A DNA stretch of 64,000 nucleotides from Auriscalpium vulgare (GCA_019915015.1 JAHBBC010000020.1:558001-622000); one strand, 5' to 3'; positions 33,750 to 45,398 are shown, numbered from the stretch's first letter. Numbers and translations are program-made. The notes: generated by a model from the sequence alone, not told the origin.

Positions 33750-35527
33750 TACACGCACAACGTACTCATACCATCGCGTCCTCGACGTACTCGACATCCC
33801 GCCACCCGAGGCAGCCGCGCCACACCCCGCCCACGCGCGCGTCCCCGTCGAGCACCGCGCACGCCTCGTACGCGCTCTCGCGCTCCCAGTACGCGCGGAA
33901 GCACACCGCAAGCGCGGCGGCGTCCGCCTCTCCGCCCGGAGCGCACGTAATGAGCACAGGGCGCATCTCCGCATCCGCGTCCGCGTCCGAGTGGTCGCCC
34001 TCCGCGATTGTGTACGCGTCCTCGATGAACTGCCCTGCCGCGACGAGCTGCGCGTGGCTCAGGCGTACTTGCAACTCCCCGCTGTCGTCCTCCTCGCGCG
34101 CACCGTCGAGCGGGTGGATTCCGAGCCAGAGGTGCCGCACGCCGTCCCGCGTGCTCTCGCGCACCGCGCCCGCGTCGCCGCCACCAATGCAAACAACACG
34201 CGCAAAGTCGAGGCAATGCCAGGCGCCGAAGGTGTTGGTTGGGTGGGGCCAGAAGAGGGTGCTTGGGAAGGGCGAGGGCGATGTGGGGGAGAGGTGGGTA
34301 AGGAAGAGGCCTGGGTAGACTTCGCTGGGGGGTGCATCGTCGTCGTCGTCGTCTGAGGAGGAAGAGATGTGGGCGAAGGAGGAAGAGGAGGCATGGACGG
34401 ATGAATGGACGGGGAAGTTGGTTGTAGGGTGTTTGCGGGAGACGGAGGCGAATGTCGTGGAGGTGGAGGTGGAGTGCGTCGGCGAGGTGCTGATGGATGA
34501 GGACGTAGACGAGGATGTTGAGGAGGAAGACGCGCTAGGTACCAGCGCGCCGCGCCTGCCAGCAGGGAACGGCGCGTGGCCCGGCATCGTCGCAGTGAGC
34601 TTGAGCTTGAGGCGCCGGCCGAGGCCGCGTGCGCGCGCCCACGGCGAGGGCGCAACATCCATCGTGAGCGCCGCGAGCTCGGCAGCCAGGTCCTTTGCAG
34701 AGGGAGGGGAGGGGAAGGGAGCGGATGGAGGGAAGTTGGTGGCGAAGGGCGTGGGTGGGGGCGCGGCGAGGGGGAGGCCGGAGAAGGAGGGCGTGCAGGG
34801 GCTGATGGGCGCGTCCATTGCTGGCTCAATTGCAACTTTGTGGGAGGGGTGAAATGTGGATATGCTTGTGCGGGAGGTGGTGTAGACCTAGACGCAGCTA
34901 GCTAGTGCTTTATATGCGCGGTGGCAGCTTGCATGCCACGCCCGTGGACGTGCGGGTCAAGTGCAGTGTGGAGCACAATGGCGTCGGCATTGTAGGTGTG
35001 GTTCCGTTTGAAGGTGAAGGTGAAGGTGAAGGTGAAGGTGTCGATGGCCATGGATCACTTACAATGCGCTGCCTGCCACACATGTACAAGGCGGTCACGT
35101 ACCGTCGCTTTGCCATTCGATAGTGAAAGGCCTTGATGAGATTAATGGATCCAAGCGATGGCAACTAAGAAAAGGTCGATAGATAAATGTGCATCCACGT
35201 AAGTATGGGATGAATGAGATGCTGCTGGTGCCCATGGTCGTCGTGGAGGTTGGAGACAGAAGAGCGACCAGCCCGGAGGCCGGAGGTCCGGCGACGCGAC
35301 TCGGAGTCGCCGACTCGCCATCCTCCCACTGTCATTGACACTGTCATCCGAATGTCGGGGCATCCTTCGGACTTCATCCCGAGTCGACCTTGCTTTCTTG
35401 TGGCTGCTTCCGGGACTTTTGACAGACGTGTTGACAGAGTCAAGTCCTTGATCACTAGTAGTAATCGCTGAACAGCGAAAACAAGACGATGGGACTGGTG
35501 TCGAGTCTTCTTGCTCGCTTCAAGTAA
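33750..35527 (-). repeat. Right arm of 1.78-kb inverted repeat
   Basis: Reverse copy of 5629-7410. Similarity ends at about 35527 in CTTGAAG and at about 33750 just after the coding region. Confidence 0.85.
33766..34818 (-). CDS. Dual-specificity-phosphatase-like protein, probably catalytically dead (right copy)
   Basis: 350 aa, intronless, inverted twin of 6345-7394. Same low-complexity N-terminus and DUSP-like C-terminal half; the P-loop region reads VLITCAPGGEADAAALAV, with the Cys but no Arg. Differences from the left copy are few and frame-preserving (for example one extra Asp in the acidic run, Ala/Gly in the P-loop). Both copies intact. Confidence 0.6.
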   Translation of the reverse strand: MDAPISPCTPSFSGLPLAAPPPTPFATNFPPSAPFPSPPSAKDLAAELAALTMDVAPSPWARARGLGRRLKLKLTATMPGHAPFPAGRRGALVPSASSSSTSSSTSSSISTSPTHSTSTSTTFASVSRKHPTTNFPVHSSVHASSSSFAHISSSSDDDDDDAPPSEVYPGLFLTHLSPTSPSPFPSTLFWPHPTNTFGAWHCLDFARVVCIGGGDAGAVRESTRDGVRHLWLGIHPLDGAREEDDSGELQVRLSHAQLVAAGQFIEDAYTIAEGDHSDADADAEMRPVLITCAPGGEADAAALAVCFRAYWERESAYEACAVLDGDARVGGVWRGCLGWRDVEYVEDAMV

Positions 35528-35823
35528 CTGCGATGGTTCAAGATCGTGAATGACACCTCTGGAGCCCGCCGTCGTGCCCATGTCTGTGGGTAGCCCGATT
35601 GCAACGGCACGGCCACCGTGCGCGAGGTTGCACGGCCGCGCCTCGTCACCAACTTGGGCGGCGGGCATGCATGCATCCGAGTCCGCGAACGTCCTCTGTG
35701 CTCCGTGCCACCGTGATCATCCACTTCTACTTGTTTCATTGAATGTTCTCCTCCATCTCTCCTTATTCATTGGAAGGGAAGTTTGACCATCTCCTACCAC
35801 ACGCGTTCTCCTCGCGCCAAACC

Positions 35824-35955
35824 ATGCACGTCCTTCCTGTCCTCTTGTTCTTCTGTGCTATCCTGCACGTCGTCTTCGCACGCAGCCTCGCAGCTCACCT
35901 TTTGCACAAGAGCTTCCCTGCCTGGTCGACGAGGTGCGCCGCCGTGCACGCATAG
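35824..35955 (+). CDS. Possible small secreted peptide
   Basis: 43 codons from ATG 35824 (MHVLPVLLFFCAILHVVFA signal-like, then a short tail ending TRCAAVHA-stop). Only the hydrophobic start argues for it; there is no paralogue in the window and no motif. Confidence 0.25.
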   Translation: MHVLPVLLFFCAILHVVFARSLAAHLLHKSFPAWSTRCAAVHA

Positions 35956-36246
35956 TATCTGAGTATGCGATGCGGCGCGGAGACGGTGTCACGCAACATA
36001 TTACAACCTGGGCGACGTGACGGTATACCGTACAGCCCATCATCCGTGCTGATAATTGAACATAAAGTCTGCACCAATAATGCGTGAAGTGCATTTCCTC
36101 GGGATATCATAAGCACTGCAGTCCCGCACGCAGGCAATGATCGTGGCTAATAGATATTCATGGCTGAGGACACGCAGACGGTGAATCGCATTCCCGACGA
36201 GCACCTCGAAGGCCCGCCTCCATGCCTAGGCGCAGACGCCATCAAA

Positions 36247-37071
36247 TCACGTCGAACTTGACGGCAGCGCAACAGAAACGCCGAAGGACGGCTCCTGGCC
36301 AGGCGTCTCCGCAGTGAGCACCGCAGCGTTGTCTGTCCACGATCATCAGAGGTTACATTCGAGTGACCTGTAACCCAGTATCTTACCTTGAGTCCCGTTG
36401 TACTGATAGACTTCCAGAGCGATCGCGGATACGTTGTCCTCTAAGGTGCTAACACTGGCACCGGCTGCGTGAGAGTCTGAGAACGGGTCCGTGATGGAAG
36501 TGCTAGTGGGGTCGAAATGCGGGACGGTCGGCTGCACAGCGGCCACCCCTGCAGGAACTAAAGCCACGGTCAGTCGTCACGCGCCAATGCACACCAAGAG
36601 CCGTACCATTTGCGTTACTCCTTTGCTGTGCTAGCCCCTGGAAGAGCATGCGCTCTCGGGATCGTTTCGAGGCGTTCTGTTGTCGGTCTACTGTATCAGC
36701 AGATAAAACGACGGATATTGTTTGTTGGATTACAGTACCTTGATGGCTTCATACGTGTTTTTGGCGATTTTGCCAAACTCATGGGAACTGAAGAAGCGGT
36801 GAAATTGGCTGCCGCTCCGCAGAGCCACCTGGTGCTCTTGCGCGCTGTTCGTAGGAGAATCAAGGAGATGAGGAAAGTCTTGAAACCGCCAACGGACTCG
36901 AGCTCACATTTCATACAGACGCTGCATGGCCACCTGCTCGTGCTCCTCCATGTCTCCCATGAAGCGTTCGAGGAGCGACAAACTTGCATCCAAGCATTTA
37001 TCGCCCTCCTGCTCTTGGACAAAGGGCATGCTGCGAGATAGAAAATGAACAGCGCCCTTGGTCGGGATGTC
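36247..37071 (-). pseudogene. Partner protein E, 3' portion
   Basis: Contains the end of exon 1 (from IPTKGAVHFL), exons 2-4 and the final exon, with the stop at 36249-36247. At 37071 the sequence changes to retrotransposon DNA in the middle of exon 1 (codons for DIPTK). Splice sites and frames to the right of the break are good. The missing 5' part lies at 43300-42755, 5.7 kb away, and overlaps this copy by about 500 bp. Confidence 0.75.
36568..37071. repeat. Left copy of about 0.5-kb direct repeat flanking the gypsy element
   Basis: Host partner-gene DNA, repeated in the same orientation at 42755-43243. It occupies the position an LTR or target duplication would have but is gene sequence. 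Confidence 0.8.
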
Positions 37072-37451
37072 TGTCATGGGCATGGTCACTTACTTACCAA
37101 CGGACATTCTACGTACGTTCACGGACTCGTTCTCATCGTGCGCGTGTTGTGTATCCAACAGACTCGTTCTCTATTCGCCTCGTACTTACTTGACTCGGCA
37201 GACTCTTATGTTTACGTGTGTTTGGTTCGTGGCTCGCTCATAGTCGCCTCTCGCTCATGTACTTCTCCTTGTCGAGTCAACGCCAGCAACGAGCACCCGC
37301 TCTGTTCTCGAACCTCCTCTGCTTCTCACACTCGGCCCGTTACAGTTTGACTCGACCACCCCACTCGAAACCCTACCTTTGCTTCTTAACTTCTTCTCGA
37401 CATCTCAACACTCGACACTAGCCCCTATTTCTCTCATACATTTCTGCTAAT

Positions 37452-38613
37452 ATGTCCGCAGCAGGCTACGACGAAAATCCCTGGCCCAGCACCACTGGGA
37501 ACATCTCCCAGGACCAGGTACCCGCTCAAGAGACAGCTGAAACTGCTCCACAGGTACCTCCGAGTAATCCGACCTGGCAGGACTTCAGTGCGATGCTGGA
37601 GACACTCAAGGGCGTCAGCCGACAGGTACAATACGCTGACGACAATCAGCGACGTATCGGCGCCGCTCTTGAGGCCCTTACGGAACGTATTCACAGCGCC
37701 CCGCAGCCTGCAGCGGCTGCGCAATCCACCCGTACTCGCGATTTCGACGACGTCCCTCGTGGCGTCGCTCGATTCAAGGAACCACGCGTGTTCACGGGTA
37801 AAGCGACTGACGTCGAACCGTTCATTGACGAGATCGAGGCGGCCGTCGAGCTGTCTCGTGCCTCGCTCCCTACTGACTATCACAGGGCTTTGTATTTGCA
37901 GTCGTACCTCGCCGACGGCTCCGCCAAGAGCTGGTTCACGGCTATCAAGAAGAGCAACGAGGAATTGCTCTACGACTTCCGCGACCTCATCATCGATTTC
38001 CGAGAGAATTTCGGCGACAGCGACGTCGTCGGAACGGCTCTACGCAAGATCGAAGCACTCAAGCAGACTGGCTCGTGCTCGAGCTACGCGTCTCGTTTCC
38101 GAGAGCTACTGGTCTACGTTGACTTCTCCGAAGCGACGAAGATCCAGAAGTTCTATGAGGGTCTGAAGGAAGAAGTCAAAGACCTTTTCGTCTCTGTTCC
38201 TGTTGTTCCTACTGAGTTTGACAGGTACGTCGCGAAAGCGACCGAGCGAGCTCGATAACCGCGTGCACAAGCGTAACATCGAGAAGAATCGCACCAAATC
38301 GTCCTTTAACGACAAGGACAAGGGCAAGGCTAAGCAACAGCCTTCAACTCCGCGTTCCGGTCAGGCGTCCTCGTCGACGACGCAGACCGCACCACCCGCC
38401 TCGCACTCGTCGGTTGTACCCATGGAGATCGACGCGACCAAGGTCCGCGCCCCTCTCACACAAACCGAGAAGGATCGTCGCCGCCGCGACGGTCTGTGCA
38501 TCTACTGCGGGCAAGGTAATCATGTCATTTCGAACTGCCCTAACATGTCCGAGCGCGCGAAGAAGAACTTTGCCTCGCGCGCTCCTGCGTCCTCGTCGTC
38601 GGGAAAAGCCTAG
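37452..38613 (+). pseudogene. Gypsy gag (capsid and zinc knuckle), frameshifted
   Basis: Codons 1-260 from ATG 37452 give a capsid-type Gag (RFKEPRVFTGKATDVEPFIDE region). The frame then stops at 38258. The continuation, ELDNRVHKRNIEKN and the CCHC knuckle CIYCGQGNHVISNC, lies in the +1 frame up to 38613. The break coincides with a tandem GAGC-GAGC at 38244-38251, which reads as a 4-bp duplication. Confidence 0.8.
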
Positions 38614-38720
38614 CCGGCTGCTCCCACGTCCCAGGGCATCCGGCTGACGATGGGACACGTCTCTCAGCAACGGCTTTCACGCCGGAGCCCACGCATGTTC
38701 GTGCAACGGACAACACGTTC

Positions 38721-39791
38721 ATGCCTGCGTATCGTTCTAACCCGTCCTTCATATTCGCTTCATCCGCGCCCATGCTTAACTCACCAGACCATTTCTTTGT
38801 GTCTGTCACACTCTCTTTTTCTAACCGTTCTCCTCTGCACACGTACGCGCTCGTGGACAGCGGCGCAACGACGTCGTGCATTTCGGAGCGCTTTGCGACG
38901 CGTCATTCTCTTTCGCGACGTCTCAAGGACGTTCCGGTTCCCATCATGGCGGTTGACGATCGCCCGATTGCTTCTGGCCTGATCACCCAGGATGTAGTCA
39001 CTAACCTTTCGGTGGGAGCTCACTCTGAATTTATAGCGCTGGCTGTTGTCGCAGTCGGCTATCCTGTCATTTTAGGTCTCGATTGGCTCCAACGCCACAA
39101 TCCCAACATCGATTGGGTTGATTCCAACCTCACCCTCGATTGTTGCGGACTTGCTCGAACACACCCAGTCACCATCTCTGCGAGAGGCTCCGGTCTCGCG
39201 CCCCGACTCACTCGTCCTTCGCTCAACTCGACTACATCCGTCGGCATAGGCTTCGGTCTAACTGGCGCGACTGCGTTCGCTTCAACAACAATCCGCCCGA
39301 CACCCGATGCATCACCACGGCAGGATCGCGCATCCTCGCCAAGTCCTTCGACTCCTCGACCCTCGCTACTCTCGTCCCTCGTTCAGTGGAATGGCTCCGG
39401 TCGCTCTACTCCCTCGCTCACACCTGCGCCCAACATTCGCACCACCATTTCACCTCGCAAATTCGCTAAGGCCGCGCGTGCGCAACCGCATGATGTCTGC
39501 CTCATTCGTTTCCTCCCCACTGGTTCGCCCGCATTCATTTCGGCGACCAGTTCGACATCCTCACCTCTTGACGACCTCGATGCCGACCCTCCACCCGCTG
39601 CGTCTGGTGACGACCTCGCGCAGCATATCCCGGCCAAGTACATGCCGTGGGCATCGACCGTCTTTTCCTCTTCCGAGTTCGACAAACTCCCAGCGCATCG
39701 TTCGTTCGATGTCGACATCGAGCTCGAGGAGGGAAAGATCCACCATTCGGTCCACTATACCGCCTCACGCCTCAAGAACGCGAAGCGCTAG
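38721..39791 (+). pseudogene. Gypsy protease region of pol
   Basis: Aspartic protease motif YALVDSGATTSC near the start and ILGLDWL downstream. The frame leaves pol near 39741, where one base appears lost (EEGKI in one frame, PPFGPLYRLTP in the next). Confidence 0.75.
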
Positions 39792-41385
39792 CCGAGTACG
39801 TCAACACCAATCTCGAGCGCGGGCACATCCGTAGCTCGACATCCTCTGCTGGCGCACCCGTCCTATTCATCCGCAAGAAGACGGGCAACCTTCGCCTCTG
39901 CGTCGACTATCGCGGACTCAACGCGATCACGAAGAAGAACCGCTACCCAGTTCCGCTTGTGCACGACCTGCTCGATCGTGTACAGGGCTGCAAAGTATTC
40001 ACGCTCATCGATCTCGTTTCAGCTTACTCTCATTTGCGTATCAAGGAGGGTGACGAGTGGAAGACCGCTTTCCGCACGCCCCTCGGACTATTCGAGCACC
40101 TCGTCGTGCCGTATGGTTTAACTAACGCACCCGCGTCTTTCCAGGCATTTATCCAGGACGTCCTACGAGACTTACTCGACATCGTATGTGTCGTCTACCT
40201 CGACGACATACTCATCTTCTCGAGAACTCAAGAAGAGCACGACAAACACGTTGCGCTCGTTCTCGATCGTCTTCGCGACGCTCATCTCTGCGTTAACCCC
40301 GCGAAATGCGAGTGGGACAAGGCAGAGGTGGAGTATCTGGGCTACATCGTCGGCGCTGAAGGCGTCAAGATGAACCCCAAGAAGCTCGCGACGATTACCG
40401 ACTGGCCCGTGCCCAGTTCGGTGAAGGAACTTCAGTCTTTCCTTGGTTTTGCTAACTTCTACCGTCGTTTCGTTGACGGTTATGCTCGCATCACCACTCC
40501 GCTTGTCGCACTGACCAAGAAGAACATCGTCTTTGAATTTTCAGATGCTACGCGCGACGCATTCGAACGCCTCAAGCGTGCGTTCACGTCCTACCCAGTG
40601 CTACGCCACTATAATCCGCTCGCGCCGTGCACGCTCAGCACCGACGCGTCCGACTTCGCCATCTCTGGCGTCTGTCAACAGCCGGACGACGAAGGTCAAC
40701 TTCATCCGATCGCCTACTACTCGCGCAAGCTTGCACCGGCGGAAATCAATTACGAGATCCACGACAAGGAACTACTCGCTATTGTCGATTCGTTTCGCGA
40801 TATGCGGGCGTGGCTACTCGGTTCGCCGTTTCCTATTTCTGTCATCTCTGATCACAAGAACCTCGAGTACTTCATGTCCTCGAAGGTTCTCAACCGCCGT
40901 CAGGCGCGTTGGGCTATGTTTCTGTCTGATTTTGACTTCCGGTTGACCTGGGGTCCCGGATCGTCGAACGTTGCGGATCCTCCATCGCGACGAGCTGACT
41001 TCGTCCCTAAAAAGGGGGATGACACCCTCCTGGTGCAGAACCGGACGATACTCACTGCTAAACACACAGAACATCTTTTTCCTTCACAGGTTTCATCATC
41101 ATCGAGCTCTACGACGCTCAGCGCCCTCACCACTCTCTCCATCGACAGTTCAACGCTTCTCGAGCGCTTCAAAGACGCGTTTCGAGAAGATGTCGAATGG
41201 CGCGAAGCGCTCGTTCATGGCAACTCGGACTTCACGTCCGAGGGTGGACTTGTGTTCCACAAAGGAAAACTCTTTGTCCCTCGACCACTACGTGCTGACA
41301 TTCTTCACTCGCGTCATGATCTTCCATCCACAGGACACCCTGGTCGTACTCGCACGCTTGGGTTGGTCTCTCGAGACTATTCTGG
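39740..41385 (+). pseudogene. Gypsy reverse transcriptase and RNase H
   Basis: Long uninterrupted stretch with LRLCVDYRGLN, the YLDDILIF catalytic motif, LGFANFYRRF, and RNase H LSTDASDFAISGV with an intact-looking DSFRDM helix and SDHKNLEYF. Ends at a frameshift near 41385, just after the integrase zinc-finger HPGRTRT. Confidence 0.85.
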
Positions 41386-42560
41386 CCGGCATGCAGACCT
41401 TCGTGCGTCGCTACGTTGAAGCATGCGATACTTGTGCGCGTATCAAGACGCCGCGTCACAAACCGTATGGGCTTCTCAAGCCGCTCGACATTCCTTCACG
41501 CCCGTGGAAGGCAATCACCATGGACTTCATCGTAAAGCTTCCTCTTTCTCATGGCTTCGATTCTATTTGGGTCGTGTGCGATCGTCTCACGCGCTACGCG
41601 CATTTCGTTCCTTGTAACGAGACGATCGACGCGCCTGGGTTGGCCTGGTTGTTCCTCGACAGGATCTTCCGCTACCATGGCCTTCCCGATTCTATCATTT
41701 CGGATCGTGGTTCTGTTTTCATTTCGCGTTTTTTGACTGAGCTTCTTTCCCTGCTCAAGATTGAGTCTCGGACGTCGACGGCGTATCACCCGCAGACTGA
41801 CGGTCTGACGGAGCGCACGAATCAGACGCTCGAGACGTACTTACGTGCATATTGTTCTTATCAACAGGACGATTGGGTCGACTACCTCCCTCTGGGAGAG
41901 TTCGCCTTCAACAACCTCGAGAACAGTTCCACGCACCAAAGTCCCTTCTTCGCCAATTTCGCTTTCCACCCCACCTTCGAGCCGCACTCACCGAGCGTTC
42001 CAGCGTTCCCGCTGCGGACGACCTCGCGACTCGTCTCGACGTCATCCATGCCGAATTGCGCGCCGAGTTATTGCACGCGCAAGCTTTGCAGTCCAAGTAC
42101 TACAACGAGAAGTCGCTACCTGCTCCGGAGTTCAAGCCTGACCAGCTCGTCTGGCTACTCCGTCGCAATATCAAGACTACACGTCCTTCTCTCAAGCTCG
42201 ATCATCGCGCGTCTCGGCCCGTACCCCATCATTCGCAAATAGGCTCATCCGCTTACCTCCTTCGTCTCCCTTCCTACCTCTCTCGTCTTCACCCCGTATT
42301 CAACGTCTCACTCCTTGAACCGTATCGTGACCCCTCCGACTTCCATCCTCATTCCTCTCCGACTCCTTTCGAACTCGCCGAAGATGCCGCGTTGCAAATT
42401 CAGTCGCTCCAGGACTGTCGCAGATTGGTATCGTTTCGAGTACCTCGACGCTGAATCGCATCCCCGAGTCGAAAACTCGTGGGCCCTTGCCGCATCCCTA
42501 CCACGCCAGAACGAACTCATCGACCGCTTCCACCGCCGTGATCCTCCGCGCCTCGTCCCC
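41330..42560 (+). pseudogene. Gypsy integrase and chromodomain remnant
   Basis: CDTCARIK (zinc finger end), TMDFIVKLP, ISDRGSVF and HPQTDGLTERTNQTLE carry the D,D,E triad. Frames change near 41990, 42200 and 42240. The C-terminal GPYPI/LLRLPSYL and NVSLLEPY segments are followed by a chromodomain-like ENSWALAASL...ELIDRFHRR. Confidence 0.78.
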
Positions 42561-42754
42561 ACGCCGTTGTCTTACACGAATATTCTCTATTCCTATTTCT
42601 TCCGATCCGTTGCCGTTGACTTCCTCGTTCCTCCCTTGCCCAGGTGCCCTCTGCGCCGCTCCGTGACACCGCTGCGTCCGCGTCGTCCGCTCGTGGGGCC
42701 GTACCCGTGGCCGCTCCGCGCCCTCCGTCCACCGCCGGCCCCTACAGAACTTAG

Positions 42755-43243
42755 GGTCAGTCGTCACGCGCCAATGCACACCAAGAGCCGTACCATTCGC
42801 TCACTCGCTGTGCTAGCCCCTCAGAGCATGCGCTCTCGGGATCGTTTCGAGGCGTTCTGTTGTCGGTCTACTGTATCAGCAGATAAAACGACGGATATTG
42901 TTTGTTGGATTACAGTACCTTGATGGCTTCATACGTGTTTTTGGCGATTTTGCCAAACTCATGGGAACTGAAGAAGCGGTGAAATTGGCTGCCGCTCCGC
43001 AGAGCCACCTGGTGCTCTTGCGCGCTGTTCGTAGGAGAATCAAGGAGATGAGGAAAGTCTTGAACCGCCAACGGAGTTTGGTTCATACAGACGCTGCATG
43101 GCCACCTGCTCGTGCTCCTCCATGTCTCCCATGAAGCGTTCGAGGAGCGACAAACTTGCATCCAAGCATTTATCGCCCTCCTGCTCTTGGACAAAGGGCA
43201 TGCTGCGAGATAGAAAATGAACAGCGCCCTTGGTCGGGATGTC
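42755..43243. repeat. Right copy of 0.5-kb direct repeat flanking the gypsy element
   Basis: Same orientation as 36568-37071, with a few small indels. It continues without a break into the 5' end of partner E. Confidence 0.8.
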
Positions 43244-43300
43244 GATGAGCCCGCCCGCGAGCTCTGGGAGATAGTCGTTAACAAAGGTTGAGCCTGCCAT
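42755..43300 (-). pseudogene. Partner protein E, 5' portion
   Basis: ATG at 43300 (MAGSTFVNDYLPEL), exon 1 to RLYEPN, exon 2 (QFHRFFSSHEFGK) and part of exon 3, then truncation by the retroelement in the intron before exon 4. Exon 1/intron 1 sequence differs slightly from the left copy (EPN instead of EM), consistent with a small deletion at the splice site. It still has its divergent promoter with kinase E. Confidence 0.75.
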
Positions 43301-43670
43301 AGTATGTAGGATTTTGAACGAGCTTCCGGTAGTCGTGGTGAGGACGAAGGTGAGCCTGGAGACGACTCGCAGCGAGTCGTGCGTGTCTTAAGTATAGCTG
43401 CCAGCTCGACGCGTGTACCAGGTGCGGCGAACTAGCCCTGCGCCCAACCTGCCAGCACGGCAACCAAGAGCAAGAGCTGAAAACATTCAGAGGCCCATGT
43501 GTGGTCAAACACTGGCTTGTGGCTAGCTCAAGCTAGAGTCAAGGGGACGAAGGTGCAAACCGCTATATACCACATATTAAGCCCTGCTGACAAATTCCGC
43601 CATGCATTCGGGCACGCGGCTACTGCGCGCACGCATACGCCTCGTTGCATGCCCACCTCTCCCTCTCGAC
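43301..43670. promoter_or_regulatory. Bidirectional promoter E with palindrome
   Basis: 370 bp. Palindrome CGACTCGC-A-GCGAGTCG at 43363-43379. Confidence 0.65.
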
Positions 43671-45011
43671 ATGGCCAACTCAGAAGGAGGTTTCGACACT
43701 GAATTGATCTTCAGATCTGGCGTTCCTAACAACGGGAGACGCATTCCGGGCGAACAATGGTGGGTCAAGAGGGAGAAGCTGCTCGAAGCAGCTGGCTATA
43801 GGCTGCGCCCTCGTTTCCGCCAGGACTGGGTCCCGTCTTGGCGCGGCACGAAGAAAGAAAAACTATATTTTCATGAAGAAGATGGTATTCACAACTTTGT
43901 GAGGATATTTCATCGGACGCTTGGCGCCGCACTGATCTCTCGTTGGTAGCTCCGGGTCGCGCTGGACGCGACGCGGATATCGGACGGTAAACAAGTCATG
44001 ATGAAGCAGGTCGTCCGCGAGGAGGGGCCCTACGAACTCGACATTGCGACATACCTTTCGTCGGAGGCACTCATGTCCGACCCACGAAACCACACTGTGC
44101 CGTTGCTGGAGGTCATCGAGCTGCCCAATGACGAACACGATAAAATCATGGTGATGCCGCTCCTGCGCCCATTCGACAATCCCAAATTTGAGACCTACGG
44201 GGAGGCTGTTGCGTTCATGACCCAGATCTTCGAGGTACGTCGTCCTCCGAGCTGCCGCAATGTTTGTACCTTTTCTGACCGCAGCGGCTCAGGGTTTGCA
44301 GTTCATGCATGAGCGAAACATCGCGCATCGGTAAGAAAGTCACGTTCCACAGTGCGTGCCTCCGTGTCTAAAAACACCCTCAGAGACTCTACAAAAATGA
44401 ACATCATGCTCGACCCCTCGTCAATGTACCCCGACTCATTTCATCCTGCGAAGCGCAGTCGTCGCAAAAACTTCAAGGGCAAGGCGAAGTACTACACACG
44501 CACACAACGCCCTTCGAAATATCTCTTCATCGATTTCGGGCTGTCGCGGCGATATGATCCTGCGGCGGGACCGCCTCTCGACGAGCCACTCCAAGGCGGC
44601 GACAAAACAGTTCCAGAACATCGCGACCAGACGAAACTCTGCAATCCCTTCTTCACCGACATCTACTACCTCGGAAATCTCATTCGCGAGAGGTTCCTCT
44701 ATGTGCGCTTTTAATCACTGTCGGCTTGCACCTGGCTGACCTCCACGAGCTTCTAGAAACGACATGGCTTCGAGTTCATCGAGCCGTTGATTGCGGACAT
44801 GGTCCAGGAAGACCCGGAGAAGCGTCCGAAGATCGACGAGGTCGTCACCAGGTTCGCGGTGATCCGCAAGTCATTGAGCACGCGCAAATTGCGCTCGAGG
44901 ATGATCCCGCGCAAGGAGATTGGTCTCGTTGGTTTCTTTCGGGCGTGGGGTTATCTGTATCGCACAGCTGGGTATATACTGACGAAGAAGGCTCCGATCC
45001 CGGATCCATAG
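43671..45011 (+). CDS. Protein kinase E (HRDC-type, N-terminal type 2)
   Basis: Type-2 start MANSEGGFDTE, five exons, about 373 aa. All catalytic motifs are present (VMMKQV, HRDSTKMN with Ser instead of Cys after HRD, FIDFGLS, DIYYLGN, PEKRP). The HRD exon is spliced through a longer intron (about 44334-44382). Its partner was interrupted by the gypsy element but the kinase shows no break. Confidence 0.85.
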
Positions 45012-45390
45012 CACGAGGCGCTCGTATCTTTTCTGTAGCACGAGCTCGCACTCGCTGTGTCATACGATTCTCTCACCGGTTTCCCCTTCAAATCAGTCAT
45101 TTGCTAGCGCGAGTCGCGTTCTTAGTTCCAATCGCTCTATTCACCACAGCCAGTACTGTTCGCGCGGTAGCTGGTGACAGAGTGCAGTATTATATAATGT
45201 TGCCAGTGCTCATCGTCGTTGCGGATGATGGACGCGGTGGACGCTCACAGATCACTCCCGGCAGTTGGACGAAGTTTACGAGTTATGTTTCTGTTCAGGA
45301 CAAGGCAGAATTATGATAAATAAAATATCCGCAATACTTGGCTCCGTTGACATCTACAGTGCGCAGGCTCGCTGCTCAAGACGTCGATAG
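45012..45390. other. Kinase E 3' flank and left half of spacer
   Basis: No supported gene. An open frame continues through part of it (to 45316) but is not conserved in frame in the other flanks. Confidence 0.5.
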
Positions 45391-45398
45391 TCTCGTGC

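Larger units (their letters stand above)
37072..42754 (+). mobile_element. Ty3/gypsy retrotransposon (chromovirus-like), 3' LTR absent
   Basis: About 5.7 kb with gag, protease, RT, RNase H and integrase followed by a degenerate chromodomain, in gypsy order. The left edge begins TGTCATGGGC, a plausible LTR start, and about 380 bp precede gag. No copy of that sequence occurs at the right end; instead the element stops inside coding-like DNA and joins intron sequence of the partner gene at 42755. Several small indels break the frames. Confidence 0.85.

Noticed and set aside
36568..43243. 0.5-kb direct repeats as LTRs of the gypsy element
   Set aside because: They are partner-gene exons and introns, also present in copies A, C, D and F without a retroelement, so they are host DNA.
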